A DNA stretch of 64,000 nucleotides from Bradyrhizobium septentrionale (GTDB lineage Bacteria; Pseudomonadota; Alphaproteobacteria; Rhizobiales; Xanthobacteraceae). The stretch spans positions 62,001 to 126,000 of the forward strand of contig NZ_CP088287.1 in assembly GCF_011516645.4 (NCBI RefSeq), read 5' to 3'. Shown here piece after piece: positions 56,550 to 64,000 of the stretch; positions within the stretch are counted from its first letter, which is position 1, and the number at the start of each line of letters is the position of its first letter. The translations under genes were made by a program, and so were the position numbers. The notes beneath the pieces are model-generated. The model did no database searches, was not told the origin of the DNA, and saw nothing but the letters and a program-made list of their open reading frames with translations.

Positions 56550-57275
56550 ATGGATACGAGGAGAATGGACCTAAAAACCTGGTTTCAGCGACTGACGGAC
56601 GTCACTTCTGCCGCGAGAACGCAGGAAGTTCTGAGGGACGCGCTGCCGGATCTCGTGGAGGAATTGGGCTTTGACTGCTACGCCTATCTCTACATCCAGC
56701 CATCCAGAACTTATGCCTACTCGAACTATTCGCCGGAGTGGCTGAAGCACTATTTCGACAGCGACTACACGACGATTGATCCGGTCGTAAAAACCGCCAG
56801 CACGACTTTGCGCCCATTCACCTGGTGCTCCGGAGGCTCCCGCCATTCGGAAACGAAGGAGGTTCGGCGTTTCTATTCCGAGGCCGGCGACTTCGGGATC
56901 AGATCGGGTATCAGCATCCCGATACGGACGGCCTGCCGGCACATGTCGATGCTGACGCTCGCATCGAGCAAACCGTCCTTGACCCTCGATAAGGATATCG
57001 ATCAGATCGCCGCCGTCACGGCGGTCGCGTTCCTGCATGCCAAGCTTGAAGAGCACAATGCGAAGCCGACCGCGCAGCCAACTTTCGAGCTGACGGCCAA
57101 GCAGACCCTCTGCCTCAAATGGTCGGCTGAGGGAAAGCCGATGAAGTCGATCGCCACCCTCGAAAATATGTCGTTCGCGACCGTGAATTTTCATCTCAAC
57201 AACGCCCGCAAGGTGCTCGATGCGGGAAGTCTCGCCCAAGCCACGGCACTCGCGACGAAGCTCGGCCTGATCTGA
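56550..57275 (+). CDS. traR: TraR, LuxR-family quorum-sensing activator
   Basis: 241 residues from the start at 56550 (MDTRRMDLKTWFQRLTDVTS). The autoinducer-binding domain has the conserved W and Y of SNYSPEWLKHYFDSDYTTID, the D of DPVV and the W of LRPFTW. The C-terminal GerE-type helix-turn-helix reads FELTAKQTLCLKWSAEGKPM then FATVNFHLNNARKVLDAGSL. It should bind an acyl-homoserine lactone, made by TraI in other systems, and switch on tra/trb genes. No traM antiactivator is visible next to it. Confidence 0.92.
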   Translation: MDTRRMDLKTWFQRLTDVTSAARTQEVLRDALPDLVEELGFDCYAYLYIQPSRTYAYSNYSPEWLKHYFDSDYTTIDPVVKTASTTLRPFTWCSGGSRHSETKEVRRFYSEAGDFGIRSGISIPIRTACRHMSMLTLASSKPSLTLDKDIDQIAAVTAVAFLHAKLEEHNAKPTAQPTFELTAKQTLCLKWSAEGKPMKSIATLENMSFATVNFHLNNARKVLDAGSLAQATALATKLGLI

Positions 57276-57399
57276 CCGCATCCTGCGCCCCTGGATCTAT
57301 AGGATGAAACGGCCCCCAGCGCTGTGAACGCAGTGGGACCATTTCGAGTGGGCGCCCGACTGAGGCTGGGGCCGAGAATCAGGTGCCTACAACACAAGA

Positions 57400-57606
57400 T
57401 CAAACACGCAGATTTTCTGCGCTGCTCTTACCACGCCTTTGATCCACCTTGACCTCGTAAGAGACTTTCTGCCCCTCACGCAAGTCTGAGAGGCCAGCCC
57501 GCTCAACCGCGCTTATGTGCACAAAAACATCTTGACCGCCGTCATCCGGCTGAATGAAGCCAAACCCCTTGGTCGCGTTGAACCACTTCACAACACCTGT
57601 CGCCAC
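57400..57606 (-). CDS. Cold-shock domain protein (CspA type)
   Basis: 68 residues with a GTG start at 57606 giving [20 protein letters not shown]. The RNP1 motif (KGFGFI) and RNP2 motif (VFVHIS) of the cold-shock domain are intact. It binds single-stranded RNA or DNA and melts RNA structure. Extra residues upstream of the GTG have no family similarity. Convergent with traR, with a 124-base gap. A C-terminal [16 protein letters not shown] tail is typical of rhizobial copies. Confidence 0.93.
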   Translation of the reverse strand: MATGVVKWFNATKGFGFIQPDDGGQDVFVHISAVERAGLSDLREGQKVSYEVKVDQRRGKSSAENLRV

Positions 57607-57794
57607 CGTCCGTCTCCTACTTAAGCAATCGCGTTGACAGTAAATCAGCTTGGACCATTCCCGCAAGCCGACCGGTGTTGATCGCTCAGCTTGTCACCCG
57701 TCTGGTGCCATGCATCGAATGGGATGCCCCCGGGCGGTTCATCGTTCTCGGCGACATGGAATTGGACAACGTCTGATCGATCGCGGGCCATCGC

Positions 57795-57910
57795 GCCTAC
57801 TGCCACTGCAAGCGTCACATTGCACTACTGAACGCTGACCGCTGGCCGGACGGGCTGTCCGACATCGAGCCGCGGTTTGCCGGTCAGGTCTGCGCCTGCT
57901 GCTTTCGAGC
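57795..57910 (+). pseudogene. Zinc-ribbon-like rhizobial small ORF relic, cut by IS481
   Basis: The frame reads AYCHCKRHIALLNADRWPDG, then LSDIEPRFAGQVCACCFRAS. It has the CxC, RWPD, LSDIEPRF and CxxC pattern of the family also seen at 32979-33092. There is no credible start codon. Downstream it runs into the IS481 end at 57942. Confidence 0.45.
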
Positions 57911-57941
57911 GTCCGAGTCGACAGCCGGCGGAACTCGCCGG

Positions 57942-59274
57942 TGGTACAGACCGGATAGATACCCGACAGTTTAGACCGGCATGATTGCCGACAGGTTTCT
58001 AGAAGCATCGGCGGGAGGGCCCGACGATGCCGTTCAGAGAGACCAGTCGGATGGAAGAGCGTATCCGGATGCTTATGGAGTACGAGAGCGGGAACTGGAG
58101 CGTGTCGGAGTTGTGCCGCCGTCACGGTATCTGCCGCGACACGTTTTACGCATGGCGCCAGCGGAAGCAGAGCGGCGATCCGGAGTGGTTCAGGGACCGT
58201 TCGCACGCGCCGCAGCAATGCCGACAAACGACCGATGCGGCGATTGCAGAGAAGGTGATCGCGGCTCGGCAGCGCTTTCCCTATCTGGGACCGCGCAAGC
58301 TGCTCGCCCTGCTTGACCGCCAGGCGCCGGAGATCGATTGGCCGGCGGCGTCGACGATTGGGAGCATTCTCAAGCGCGCGGGGCTGATCTCGCCGGTGAA
58401 GCGCCGCCGCCGTCCGCTCGACCAGCGGCGTCCCTGCACGCCGGTGCAGGAGCCGAACGACGAGTGGAGCGTGGACTTCAAGGGTTGGTTCCGCACCCGC
58501 GACCAGTGCCGGATTGATCCGTTGACGGTGGCTGACAGCCACAGTCGCTTCCTGATCGAACTGCAGATCGTCGCACCGACGACCGAGGGCGTCCGCCCCC
58601 GCTTCGAGAGGGCTTTCCGCGAGCATGGCCTGCCGCGGGCAATCCGCTGCGACAATGGTTCGCCGTTCGGCTCGCGCGGCGCCGGCGGTCTCACCACATT
58701 GTCGGTCTGGTGGCTGAAGCTCGGCATTACGCCGCACTTCATCCGTCCGGCCTCGCCGCAGGAGAACGGTCGCCATGAGCGCATGCATCGCACCTTGAAG
58801 GCGCAAACATCGAGCCCACCGGCAGATAATGCGTCCGAGCAACAGGCCCGCTTTGACGCCTTCCGAGAGCATTACAATAAGGAACGTCCTCACGAAGCGC
58901 TGGGCCAACGGCCGCCGGAGGACGCCTATCGAGCATCTCAACGCACCATGCCGGATCGCGAGCAAGACCCCTGGTATGACGCCGATCACCAGGCCCGCCG
59001 TGTTCGCGGCAATGGGGAGATTAAATGGAAAGGCAAGTTCGTCTTTATCGGTCAGGCGCTGGTGAACGAACTTGTCGGCATCGCCGAACTCGATACCGGT
59101 GACCACGTCGTCCGCTTCTGCGACCTCGACGTCGGTCTCATCGACCGCCGCGGCCTGTTCACCCGGTTCGCTCCGCCTCGTGAGGGGCTGCGCGAACCGG
59201 GCGAACAGACCGCTTAACCCAAACTGTCGGGGATCATGCCGGTCCAAAATGTCGGGAATCATGCCGGTTGAACA
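57942..59274 (+). mobile_element. IS481-family element
   Basis: Inverted ends with doubled motifs. The left end has ACCGGATAGATACCCGACAG and ACCGGCATGATTGCCGACAG. The right end, inverted, has ACCGGCATGATTCCCGACA and ACCGGCATGATCCCCGACAG. One transposase gene lies between them. Confidence 0.85.
58027..59217 (+). CDS. IS481-family transposase
   Basis: 396 residues; 58051 (MEERIRMLMEY) is an alternative start. An N-terminal helix-turn-helix (WSVSELCRRHGICRDTFYAW) is followed by the integrase core with EWSVDFKGWFRTRD (D), IRCDNGSPFGSRG (D) and RPASPQENGRHERMHRTLKA (E), then the C-terminal beta region with EIKWKGKFVFIGQALVNELV. The DDE triad and length are complete, so the element may be active. 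Confidence 0.94.
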   Translation: MPFRETSRMEERIRMLMEYESGNWSVSELCRRHGICRDTFYAWRQRKQSGDPEWFRDRSHAPQQCRQTTDAAIAEKVIAARQRFPYLGPRKLLALLDRQAPEIDWPAASTIGSILKRAGLISPVKRRRRPLDQRRPCTPVQEPNDEWSVDFKGWFRTRDQCRIDPLTVADSHSRFLIELQIVAPTTEGVRPRFERAFREHGLPRAIRCDNGSPFGSRGAGGLTTLSVWWLKLGITPHFIRPASPQENGRHERMHRTLKAQTSSPPADNASEQQARFDAFREHYNKERPHEALGQRPPEDAYRASQRTMPDREQDPWYDADHQARRVRGNGEIKWKGKFVFIGQALVNELVGIAELDTGDHVVRFCDLDVGLIDRRGLFTRFAPPREGLREPGEQTA

Positions 59275-59371
59275 CGGTAAGTGAGGGTCTACTTGACCCA
59301 AATCAATCTGCTTCAGAACTCCTATGGCCTTCTGCTTGGGGGGCGAACGACACGAGACCCAGGAGTTTGCG

Positions 59372-59881
59372 ATGAGGATCAGAACGATAGCCTTTGCAGC
59401 AACCGCAGTTCTCTTAACAGCATCAACACTTGCCTACGCAGCGGAGACCTCTTCCACGGTAGGAATGGGGCATCCTAGCGCCGCCGACCTCAACGCCTTG
59501 ACGGATGCGCGCGTCGGCATGATCAAGGCCGCCTTGCAGCTTACGCCCGATCAGGAAAAATACTGGCCGCCCGTGGAAGGGGCCATCCGTGCGAGAGCGA
59601 AGAACCGACAAGTCCGCTTCGAGCGGGTGGCCGAACTGCGCGATAGCAGCCCAATGGAAGCGATTGGTGAACGCAATCCGGTCGAACTTATGCAACGTCG
59701 AGCAGAAATACTGAGTCAACGCGCGGTTGACCTCAAGAAGCTCGCCGACACGTGGGAACCGCTTTATAAGACGCTAACACCGGACCAGAAGAAGAGGATG
59801 GCATTCGCGACATACGCGGCGATGCGCGGGATGCGAGATGCGATTGAACATCAGATCGAAACCGAAGATGACGACGACTAG
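59372..59881 (+). CDS. Periplasmic LTXXQ-motif (Spy/CpxP-like) protein
   Basis: 169 residues, starting at 59372 (MRIRTIAFAATAVLLTASTL) behind a CAGGAG ribosome-binding site. The signal peptide ends at AYA-AET. Two LTPDQ motifs (ALQLTPDQEKYWPPVE and YKTLTPDQKKRMAF), the defining feature of the family, flank a helical region. Such proteins act as periplasmic chaperones or stress sensors. The tail is acidic (IETEDDDD). Similar genes are very common in Bradyrhizobium. Confidence 0.88.
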   Translation: MRIRTIAFAATAVLLTASTLAYAAETSSTVGMGHPSAADLNALTDARVGMIKAALQLTPDQEKYWPPVEGAIRARAKNRQVRFERVAELRDSSPMEAIGERNPVELMQRRAEILSQRAVDLKKLADTWEPLYKTLTPDQKKRMAFATYAAMRGMRDAIEHQIETEDDDD

Positions 59882-60109
59882 ACTACCTGGCGTGACGCGT
59901 CGCGGAGCAACAAGTTTTGGTCCGCGACGATCGTCGATACACGCAATCCGGAATCAACGCATTTGATGGCGCGCCGGTGCCCTGACAATTTCGGCGATGC
60001 CCGACGTCTCAAAGGCCAGATTGATGTAGTCGGCCACCTCGTGACGGCTTTAGGCCGGCCAGATTGGCGATCTGGGAGATGATCTTTCAGACATATTCTC
60101 TCCAACAAA

Positions 60110-60131
60110 AGGCCGGCAGAGATGCCGGCCT
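60110..60131 (-). terminator. Rho-independent terminator of the outer-membrane protein gene
   Basis: Hairpin GGCCGGCA-GAGA-TGCCGGCC (60111-60130). On the minus strand it is followed by TTTTGTTGG. It lies 30 bases behind the stop at 60162. Confidence 0.75.
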
Positions 60132-60161
60132 AATTGATTGGAGAAAAGTATTAGGACAAGG

Positions 60162-60914
60162 TCAGTATCTCGCCGCGACCGGAGCGCCGTAGCCGCCAAA
60201 GCGATAATTCAAGCGCACGGTGACCATATCCACGTCCTGGCTGATCCGGTCGTTGAGTACGGCAGCGAGGCGGGGATCGGCCACCGAGAAGGAGTTATTT
60301 GCGTGCCCCATCCACAGATGGTCGTACTCCGCACCGATCGACCAGTTGGGGGCGAAGCCATACTCAAAGCCGACACCCAAGGTGCCGCCCCAGCGCGTGC
60401 TATCCGCCGAGACCAAACCGATCCCGGTGGTGTTGTCGAATATGGTCAGGCGATTGCTGGTCACAGCAGCGCCGCCCTTCACGTAGAGCAGCGCCGAATT
60501 CCAGGCCCAACCGAGCTGGCCGGTGAAGAGACCGATTGCATCAGTCTTCGCGGTGGTCGAGAGCGTCGGATCGAAAAGGCTCACGCGCGTGTTCTTGATG
60601 TCGGCCCAATCGCCTTGAGCTTCCAATCCAAATACGAACTGATTGGTTTGCCAGCGATATCCAATTTGTCCACCGGCCACGCCGCCGGAACGATCACCGC
60701 AGCCGCTCGCGACGGTCCCCACAGCAGTGACGAAATCTACGCAGTTGTGGCTTTGGCCCCAGCCGCCGTTGGCGCCGATGTAGAAGCCGGTCCAATCGTA
60801 AATCGGAGCCACCATCGGCGGAGGCGCCTTGGTGTAGGGACGGGCCGCTAAATCCGCCGCGCTTGCCGGTACCGACAGGCTCAGCGCCATCGCGCCAACC
60901 AAAATCTTCTTCAT
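60162..60914 (-). CDS. Outer-membrane beta-barrel protein (Omp31/RopB type)
   Basis: 250 residues. Signal peptide MKKILVGAMALSLSVPASA, then ADLAARPYTKAPPPMVAPIY and DWTGFYIGANGGWGQSHN, the opening of the rhizobial Omp31-like family. Alternating hydrophobic strands follow, e.g. GGVAGGQIGYRWQTNQFVFG and WGGTLGVGFEYGFAPNWSIG, and the end VRLNYRFGGYGAPVAARY finishes on an aromatic residue, as outer-membrane barrels do. Transcribed alone, with its own terminator. Confidence 0.92.
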   Translation of the reverse strand: MKKILVGAMALSLSVPASAADLAARPYTKAPPPMVAPIYDWTGFYIGANGGWGQSHNCVDFVTAVGTVASGCGDRSGGVAGGQIGYRWQTNQFVFGLEAQGDWADIKNTRVSLFDPTLSTTAKTDAIGLFTGQLGWAWNSALLYVKGGAAVTSNRLTIFDNTTGIGLVSADSTRWGGTLGVGFEYGFAPNWSIGAEYDHLWMGHANNSFSVADPRLAAVLNDRISQDVDMVTVRLNYRFGGYGAPVAARY

Positions 60915-61343
60915 ATGTGTTTCTCCCAGTCCGCTTCAGTTGTCCCCGAAGCGTTGAGGCCAGGCAGGAGCGCCTACTTCACTATTCCAGTTCTAATTGT
61001 AGGGGAGATGCTGCCGGTAGGCTGTACCGGCGAAGCCACACTCGCCGGCCAAGTCCGAGGACAAGCTATTAATCCGACTTAAGAATTGCCATTGCCGAAT
61101 CTTGATACCCCCTATCAGGCTTGCCGCCGCAGGTCGGCATCTTCGGTCTTATGCTGGGCAGCCTCGGCTATGCGCTGCTCGGGTCCCTCGCGTCACCTTG
61201 CCGTCGGACGGACTTCCGCGATCTCGCTGATGATGGCGGGCACGGTAGGCTGCTTTGAATTGCGCCAGATCAAGTGCGCTCATGCGCCCGTTGCCTAAAG
61301 TTCCCGAGTTCACCGCCACGTCCATTTTGTACGGAGTTCTGCG
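60915..61343. other. Noncoding stretch between divergent omp and fixK-like gene
   Basis: It holds the omp promoter region (within about 150 bases of 60914) and the leader of the regulator gene. Open frames here are short and unlike known families. No clear FNR box (TTGAT-N4-ATCAA) is visible. Confidence 0.4.
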
Positions 61344-62009
61344 ATGTTGATCAGGACTACCACAGTGAGCCGCCCTGCGGTTGATGGGCAATTGGCGGCC
61401 CTTGCCGGCCAGCAGATCATCTGTAGCGAATTTACCTATCGCAGAGGGATGGAAGTATTTGGGGAGTGAGAGGAGGCCGAGTACGTCTACCAGATCGTCT
61501 CTGGTACAATCCGGACCTACAAGATGCTCTGCGATGGCCGCCGGCAAATCAACTCGTTCCATCTCGCGGATGATATGTTCGGGCTTGAGAATGGGATAAT
61601 TCACCGCTTCACCGCCGAAGCAGTGACTCAGGCCAAGGTTCGCATCACGAGCCGAAGCAGCCTGCTCGATACGATTGCGCAGCGGGAGCCGGGCCAGGCA
61701 AGCCTTCTCAACCTCGTCACGCGCAATCTTCAGCACGCCGAGAACCACATGCTTCTGCTAGGACGAAAGACGGCGCTCGAGAAGTTAGCCGCATTCCTTC
61801 TGGAAATGGACGAGCGGCTTGCTCATCCGAACGTCATGAGCTTGCCGATGAATCGCCGCGACATCGCCGACTATCTTGGATTGACCCTCGAAACCGTGTC
61901 GCGCGCGTTTTCGATCTTGCGTGATGATAAGATGCTAAGGTTCGATGGACAAACCCAGCGTCAACTCGTTTTGCTGGATCGGGAAGCGCTTGTGCAGCTC
62001 GACGCCTGA
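61344..62009 (+). pseudogene. CRP/FNR-family regulator (FixK/FnrN-like), in-frame TGA at codon 42
   Basis: Starts MLIRTTTVSRPAVDGQLAAL. The cyclic-nucleotide-type domain reads YRRGMEVFGE, stop, EEAEYVYQIVSGTIRTYKML and then NSFHLADDMFGLE. A TGA stands at 61467-61469, where the family has a glycine (GEGEEAEYVY), i.e. a single GGA to TGA change with the frame preserved on both sides. The C-terminal helix-turn-helix is complete (LPMNRRDIADYLGLTLETVS, RAFSILRDDKML). There is no N-terminal cysteine cluster, so it is FixK-like rather than oxygen-sensing FNR. Reinitiation at 61524 would give only the C-terminal part. Confidence 0.85.
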
Positions 62010-62285
62010 TCGTGCGAGCACGGCAACGTTCAAGTGCTGCGAGCTGACTTTGTACGGTCACGCCAATTCGTCCGTCGATGTCCTGCTGAAGCGTATGTTT
62101 TTGGCGCGCTCTTTCCGGCGCAGACTCGTCGGCTGCAACGAGCTCGACCGGGTTCGGACCTGCCTCGCCTACTGGATGTCGACGAGAAGCTTTTATCGAG
62201 GCGCAATATACTGTCGGTTCCCGATCAAAGTCTGGCCATAAATACGAATGCAAGGACCGCCAAAGTTTAACCCAGGTAGCTCTGC
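62010..62285. other. Noncoding stretch
   Basis: Between the regulator and the exonuclease pseudogene I find no recognisable gene, although the plus-strand frame at 62034-62270 is open. Confidence 0.35.
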
Positions 62286-62822
62286 CTACGTTGCCTGCCG
62301 CGGAGTGAGTTGAGCACCCGCGCAGCCGTGTTTGCGCCAGCCAATCTCACTCATGCTGCAGCCCCAGGCCTTGTGCTCGAACACCGGCCAGTAGCGCTCG
62401 GCGAACTTCCTGTCGAACCCGCTATTGTGCGCTATGACGATGACTGCATCGTCTACGAAGGTCGCGGTGGCCGCATCGTCGAATCTGTGACCGGCCACCA
62501 TCTCGGCGGTGATGCCCGTGAGTGCCGTAACGTCCGCCGAAAATAGAACCACTCGGCTCGTGGAAGGCGGAGAAGGTGTCGCGGACGCCGACGATCCGCC
62601 CGTCCGGCGTATAGTCGAACTTGAGCATCCCGAACTCGATCATCTCGTCTCTGGCGTGATCGAGGCCGGTCGTCTCGGTGTCCACTAGGACGCTGGTCTT
62701 GCAACCTGCCCGATGGTCGGCTGGGACGCGGCCCGCGGTATCAGGCGCCGCAACACTCGGTAGTCGGCCGACTGGCTCAAAGCCTCGGCCATCGCGGCCA
62801 GATCCGATGCGTCCTGAAGCAT
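62286..62822 (-). pseudogene. DnaQ-like 3'-5' exonuclease, frameshifted and truncated
   Basis: The minus strand starts MLQDASDLAAMAEALSQSAD at 62822 (frame 1: YRVLRRLIPR). After a shift near 62700 it reads SVLVDTETTGLDHARDEMIE (exonuclease motif I with D and E), FGMLKFDYTPDG and SVRDTFSAFHEPSGSI-like sequence. After another shift near 62545 it reads VTALTGITAEMVAGHRFDDA, AVIVIAHNSGFDRKFAERYW (motif II aspartate) and EHKAWGCSMSEIGWRKHG. The end after GAQLTPRQAT lacks motif III. At least two frameshifts and a missing C-terminus make it non-functional. Similar exonuclease genes are common on rhizobial plasmids. Confidence 0.75.
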
Positions 62823-63026
62823 ATCTTTCAGGGAATGCGATCCGATAGGCTCGGTAAGGTCGTACAATACCGTGTGCGCAGTGCACGGGGTGGCGCAAAG
62901 CCGCGCAATTCGTCGCGCCCTCGCCGGCATGTTCACGATTTTCGGCGACCATCCGCCGTCCAGAGCGGAACGGCCCTCCGTCAGGCGACTTGATCTCCCG
63001 AAGAGGCATAAATTCGGAGAGGAACC

Positions 63027-63248
63027 ATGAAGACGATATTGGCAATAGCCTGCCTGACCGCACTCGCCTTCGCGTCGCCGGCGGAAGCCAAGGGATGCAT
63101 TAAGGGCGCCATCGTCGGCGGTGTCGCTGGCCACATGGCCGGCCATGGCAAGCTCGGCGCGGCGGCGGGATGCGTCGTCGGATATCACGAAGCCAACAAG
63201 CAGAACCCGAACAACTCGAACGCTCAGGCTCCCTCGGGCCAGAAGTAG
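63027..63248 (+). CDS. Small secreted glycine-rich protein
   Basis: 73 residues with a clear signal peptide (MKTILAIACLTALAFASPAEA, cleavage after AEA). The mature part KGCIKGAIVGGVAGHMAGHG, KLGAAAGCVVGYHEANKQ has a glycine-zipper-like pattern and two cysteines that could pair. A GAGAGGAACC ribosome-binding site precedes the ATG. Small proteins with this layout are frequent in Bradyrhizobium. Function is unknown; periplasmic or envelope location is likely. Confidence 0.75.
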   Translation: MKTILAIACLTALAFASPAEAKGCIKGAIVGGVAGHMAGHGKLGAAAGCVVGYHEANKQNPNNSNAQAPSGQK

Positions 63249-63271
63249 CGCGCGAGCACCTGGGCTGCGCC

Positions 63272-63517
63272 GTGAAGATCAGATCTCATTCCGAGAGCCA
63301 CATCGTCGAGCTCGACGATGGCTCGCGCTGGAAGATATTTCCCGGCGACCTCGATCTGACGCTGAACTGGAAGCCCGAGACGGAAATCGTCGTCATGCCG
63401 GCTGACGATGATCTCAGTTCTCACCTGCTGGTCGGCGGAGACGCAAAGGTGCGGGCGATCGCCGAGGGCGAAAGCTGGTCGGCAGGTGAGGTCAAGGCGG
63501 TGCTGAAGGAAGGATAG
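63272..63517 (+). CDS. Small hypothetical protein
   Basis: 81 residues with a GTG start at 63272 (residues KIRSHSESHIVELDDGSRWK follow), 23 bases after the preceding gene. The pattern VELDDGSRWKIFPGDLDLTLNW and a later SSHLLVGGDAKVRAI suggests a small all-beta domain, as in other rhizobial hypothetical proteins. No signal peptide. It is probably co-transcribed with the secreted protein upstream. Upstream residues in the same frame overlap that gene and are unlikely to be used. Confidence 0.6.
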   Translation: MKIRSHSESHIVELDDGSRWKIFPGDLDLTLNWKPETEIVVMPADDDLSSHLLVGGDAKVRAIAEGESWSAGEVKAVLKEG

Positions 63518-63543
63518 GGATGTGCAGCGCGGCGGCCAGACCT

Positions 63544-63702
63544 TCAGAAAAAGTCTGCAGCGAGGTTCAGGCCATAGGTCATCGCCGCAAGAAGGGAGAG
63601 CAAAAGGCCTGCGCCGCAAAAGATCATGATGGTCTTGAGCCCATCGGAGCCGCCGACGTCCACGCTCGCGGAACGCAACAGCACTTTGGCGAATGCGATC
63701 AT
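63544..63702 (-). CDS. Small membrane protein (52 residues)
   Basis: The minus strand reads MIAFAKVLLRSASVDVGGSD, then GLKTIMIFCGAGLLLSLLAA and MTYGLNLAADFF with a stop at 63544. One hydrophobic helix (IMIFCGAGLLLSLLAAM) near residues 24-40 makes it a single-span membrane protein. The spacing and composition match short membrane proteins common in Bradyrhizobium. It is preceded by GAGGAGACC, a good ribosome-binding site (about 63709-63717). Function is unknown. Confidence 0.65.
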   Translation of the reverse strand: MIAFAKVLLRSASVDVGGSDGLKTIMIFCGAGLLLSLLAAMTYGLNLAADFF

Positions 63703-63774
63703 CGTCGGTCTCCTCGAGAGTAAGCGGCGTGACGAGGATAGCCGAGGGCAGCTTCGGCGAGTGTGAACCAGCTC

Positions 63775-63960
63775 TCAGGTCCGCTGGATCTCGATCGGGT
63801 GGGTAGCTTGCCCAGTGGCAGCCTTTTTGAGGGTATCCCGCTCCCGACAGAGATTATCGACCTTGGCTCGCATCCGGACGAGCAGCAGTTCAGCGGATGC
63901 CGTCGGGACGCCGGCCCGCTGCAGCATCCGGATCTCGCTCTCCTGAGCGCTGAGCTGCAC
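63775..63960 (-). CDS. Small hypothetical helical protein
   Basis: 61 residues, starting MQLSAQESEIRMLQRAGVPT, then ASAELLLVRMRAKVDNLCRE and a basic end. It is predicted as two charged helices with coiled-coil character (LLLVRMRAKVDNLCRERDTL). Very similar short proteins (QESEIRML...GVPT.SAELLL.RMR.KVD) are, to my memory, frequent in Bradyrhizobium. No function is known. Same strand as the small membrane gene at 63544. Confidence 0.6.
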   Translation of the reverse strand: MQLSAQESEIRMLQRAGVPTASAELLLVRMRAKVDNLCRERDTLKKAATGQATHPIEIQRT

Positions 63961-64000
63961 TAATCAGCCCGAGGAGTATTTCAGCCGTTTGCGCTGCGCT

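Noticed and set aside
57739..59301. 520-residue minus-strand open frame
   Set aside because: Antisense to the IS481 transposase, which has a complete DDE triad.
61467..61469. TGA in the FixK-like gene as selenocysteine
   Set aside because: The family has glycine at this site and no SECIS-like hairpin is evident; a point mutation is simpler.
62034..62270. 78-residue open frame after the FixK-like gene
   Set aside because: No recognisable start context, no family resemblance and no continuation.

Overview
The window is GC-rich accessory DNA from an alphaproteobacterium, most probably a Bradyrhizobium-type nodule symbiont. The evidence is a type III effector of the SKWP-repeat/C48-protease kind, rhizobial IS elements, DUF768 and DUF1403 proteins, a repABC replication module and a quorum-sensing tra/trb conjugation module. 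repABC plus traI-trb-traR points to a symbiotic plasmid or a plasmid-derived island. That placement is inference, because the window itself does not show a closed replicon.

Layout. 1-6.25 kb: the 3' part of one very large effector gene with SKWP repeats, an RNA-polymerase-like DFDGD segment, a complete shikimate-kinase domain and a Ulp1-like protease domain. 6.25-20.8 kb: a nest of insertion sequences (IS1380, three IS21-type, IS630, two IS110/IS1111 types, an integrase-type transposase) with two group II introns and a Ku gene fragment. One intron sits precisely inside an IS1111-type transposase gene. 20.9-29.2 kb: small rhizobial proteins, prophage debris, two related IS3 elements (one decayed, one intact), a 94-bp MITE-like repeat and an overlapping SWIM/SNF2-helicase pair. 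29.2-39.7 kb: a RecD2 helicase with a frameshifted partner, small hypothetical genes, an IS256 copy with a 9-bp target duplication, an ScpB-DUF1403 pair, a frameshifted tyrosine recombinase and a MazEF module. 39.6-41.8 kb: a VapC remnant, an IS1182 copy and an intact VapBC module. 41.9-45.7 kb: repCBA on the minus strand with two parS-like palindromes, a counter-transcribed RNA and a candidate origin inside repC. 46.1-57.3 kb: traI (frameshifted), trbBCDEJLFGHI and traR on the plus strand. 57.4-64 kb: a cold-shock gene, an IS481 element, periplasmic and outer-membrane protein genes, a FixK/FNR-type regulator broken by a stop codon, an exonuclease pseudogene and several small rhizobial proteins.

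How the parts work together. RepABC gives replication and partition. TraI/TraR would couple Trb pilus transfer to population density, although the TraI reading frame is damaged here. The MazEF and VapBC modules are typical plasmid-stabilising cargo. The effector is the symbiosis-relevant cargo. Many genes carry single frameshifts or nonsense codons. Some could be sequencing errors, but their number fits decay in a mobile region. I found no tRNA, rRNA or CRISPR array.
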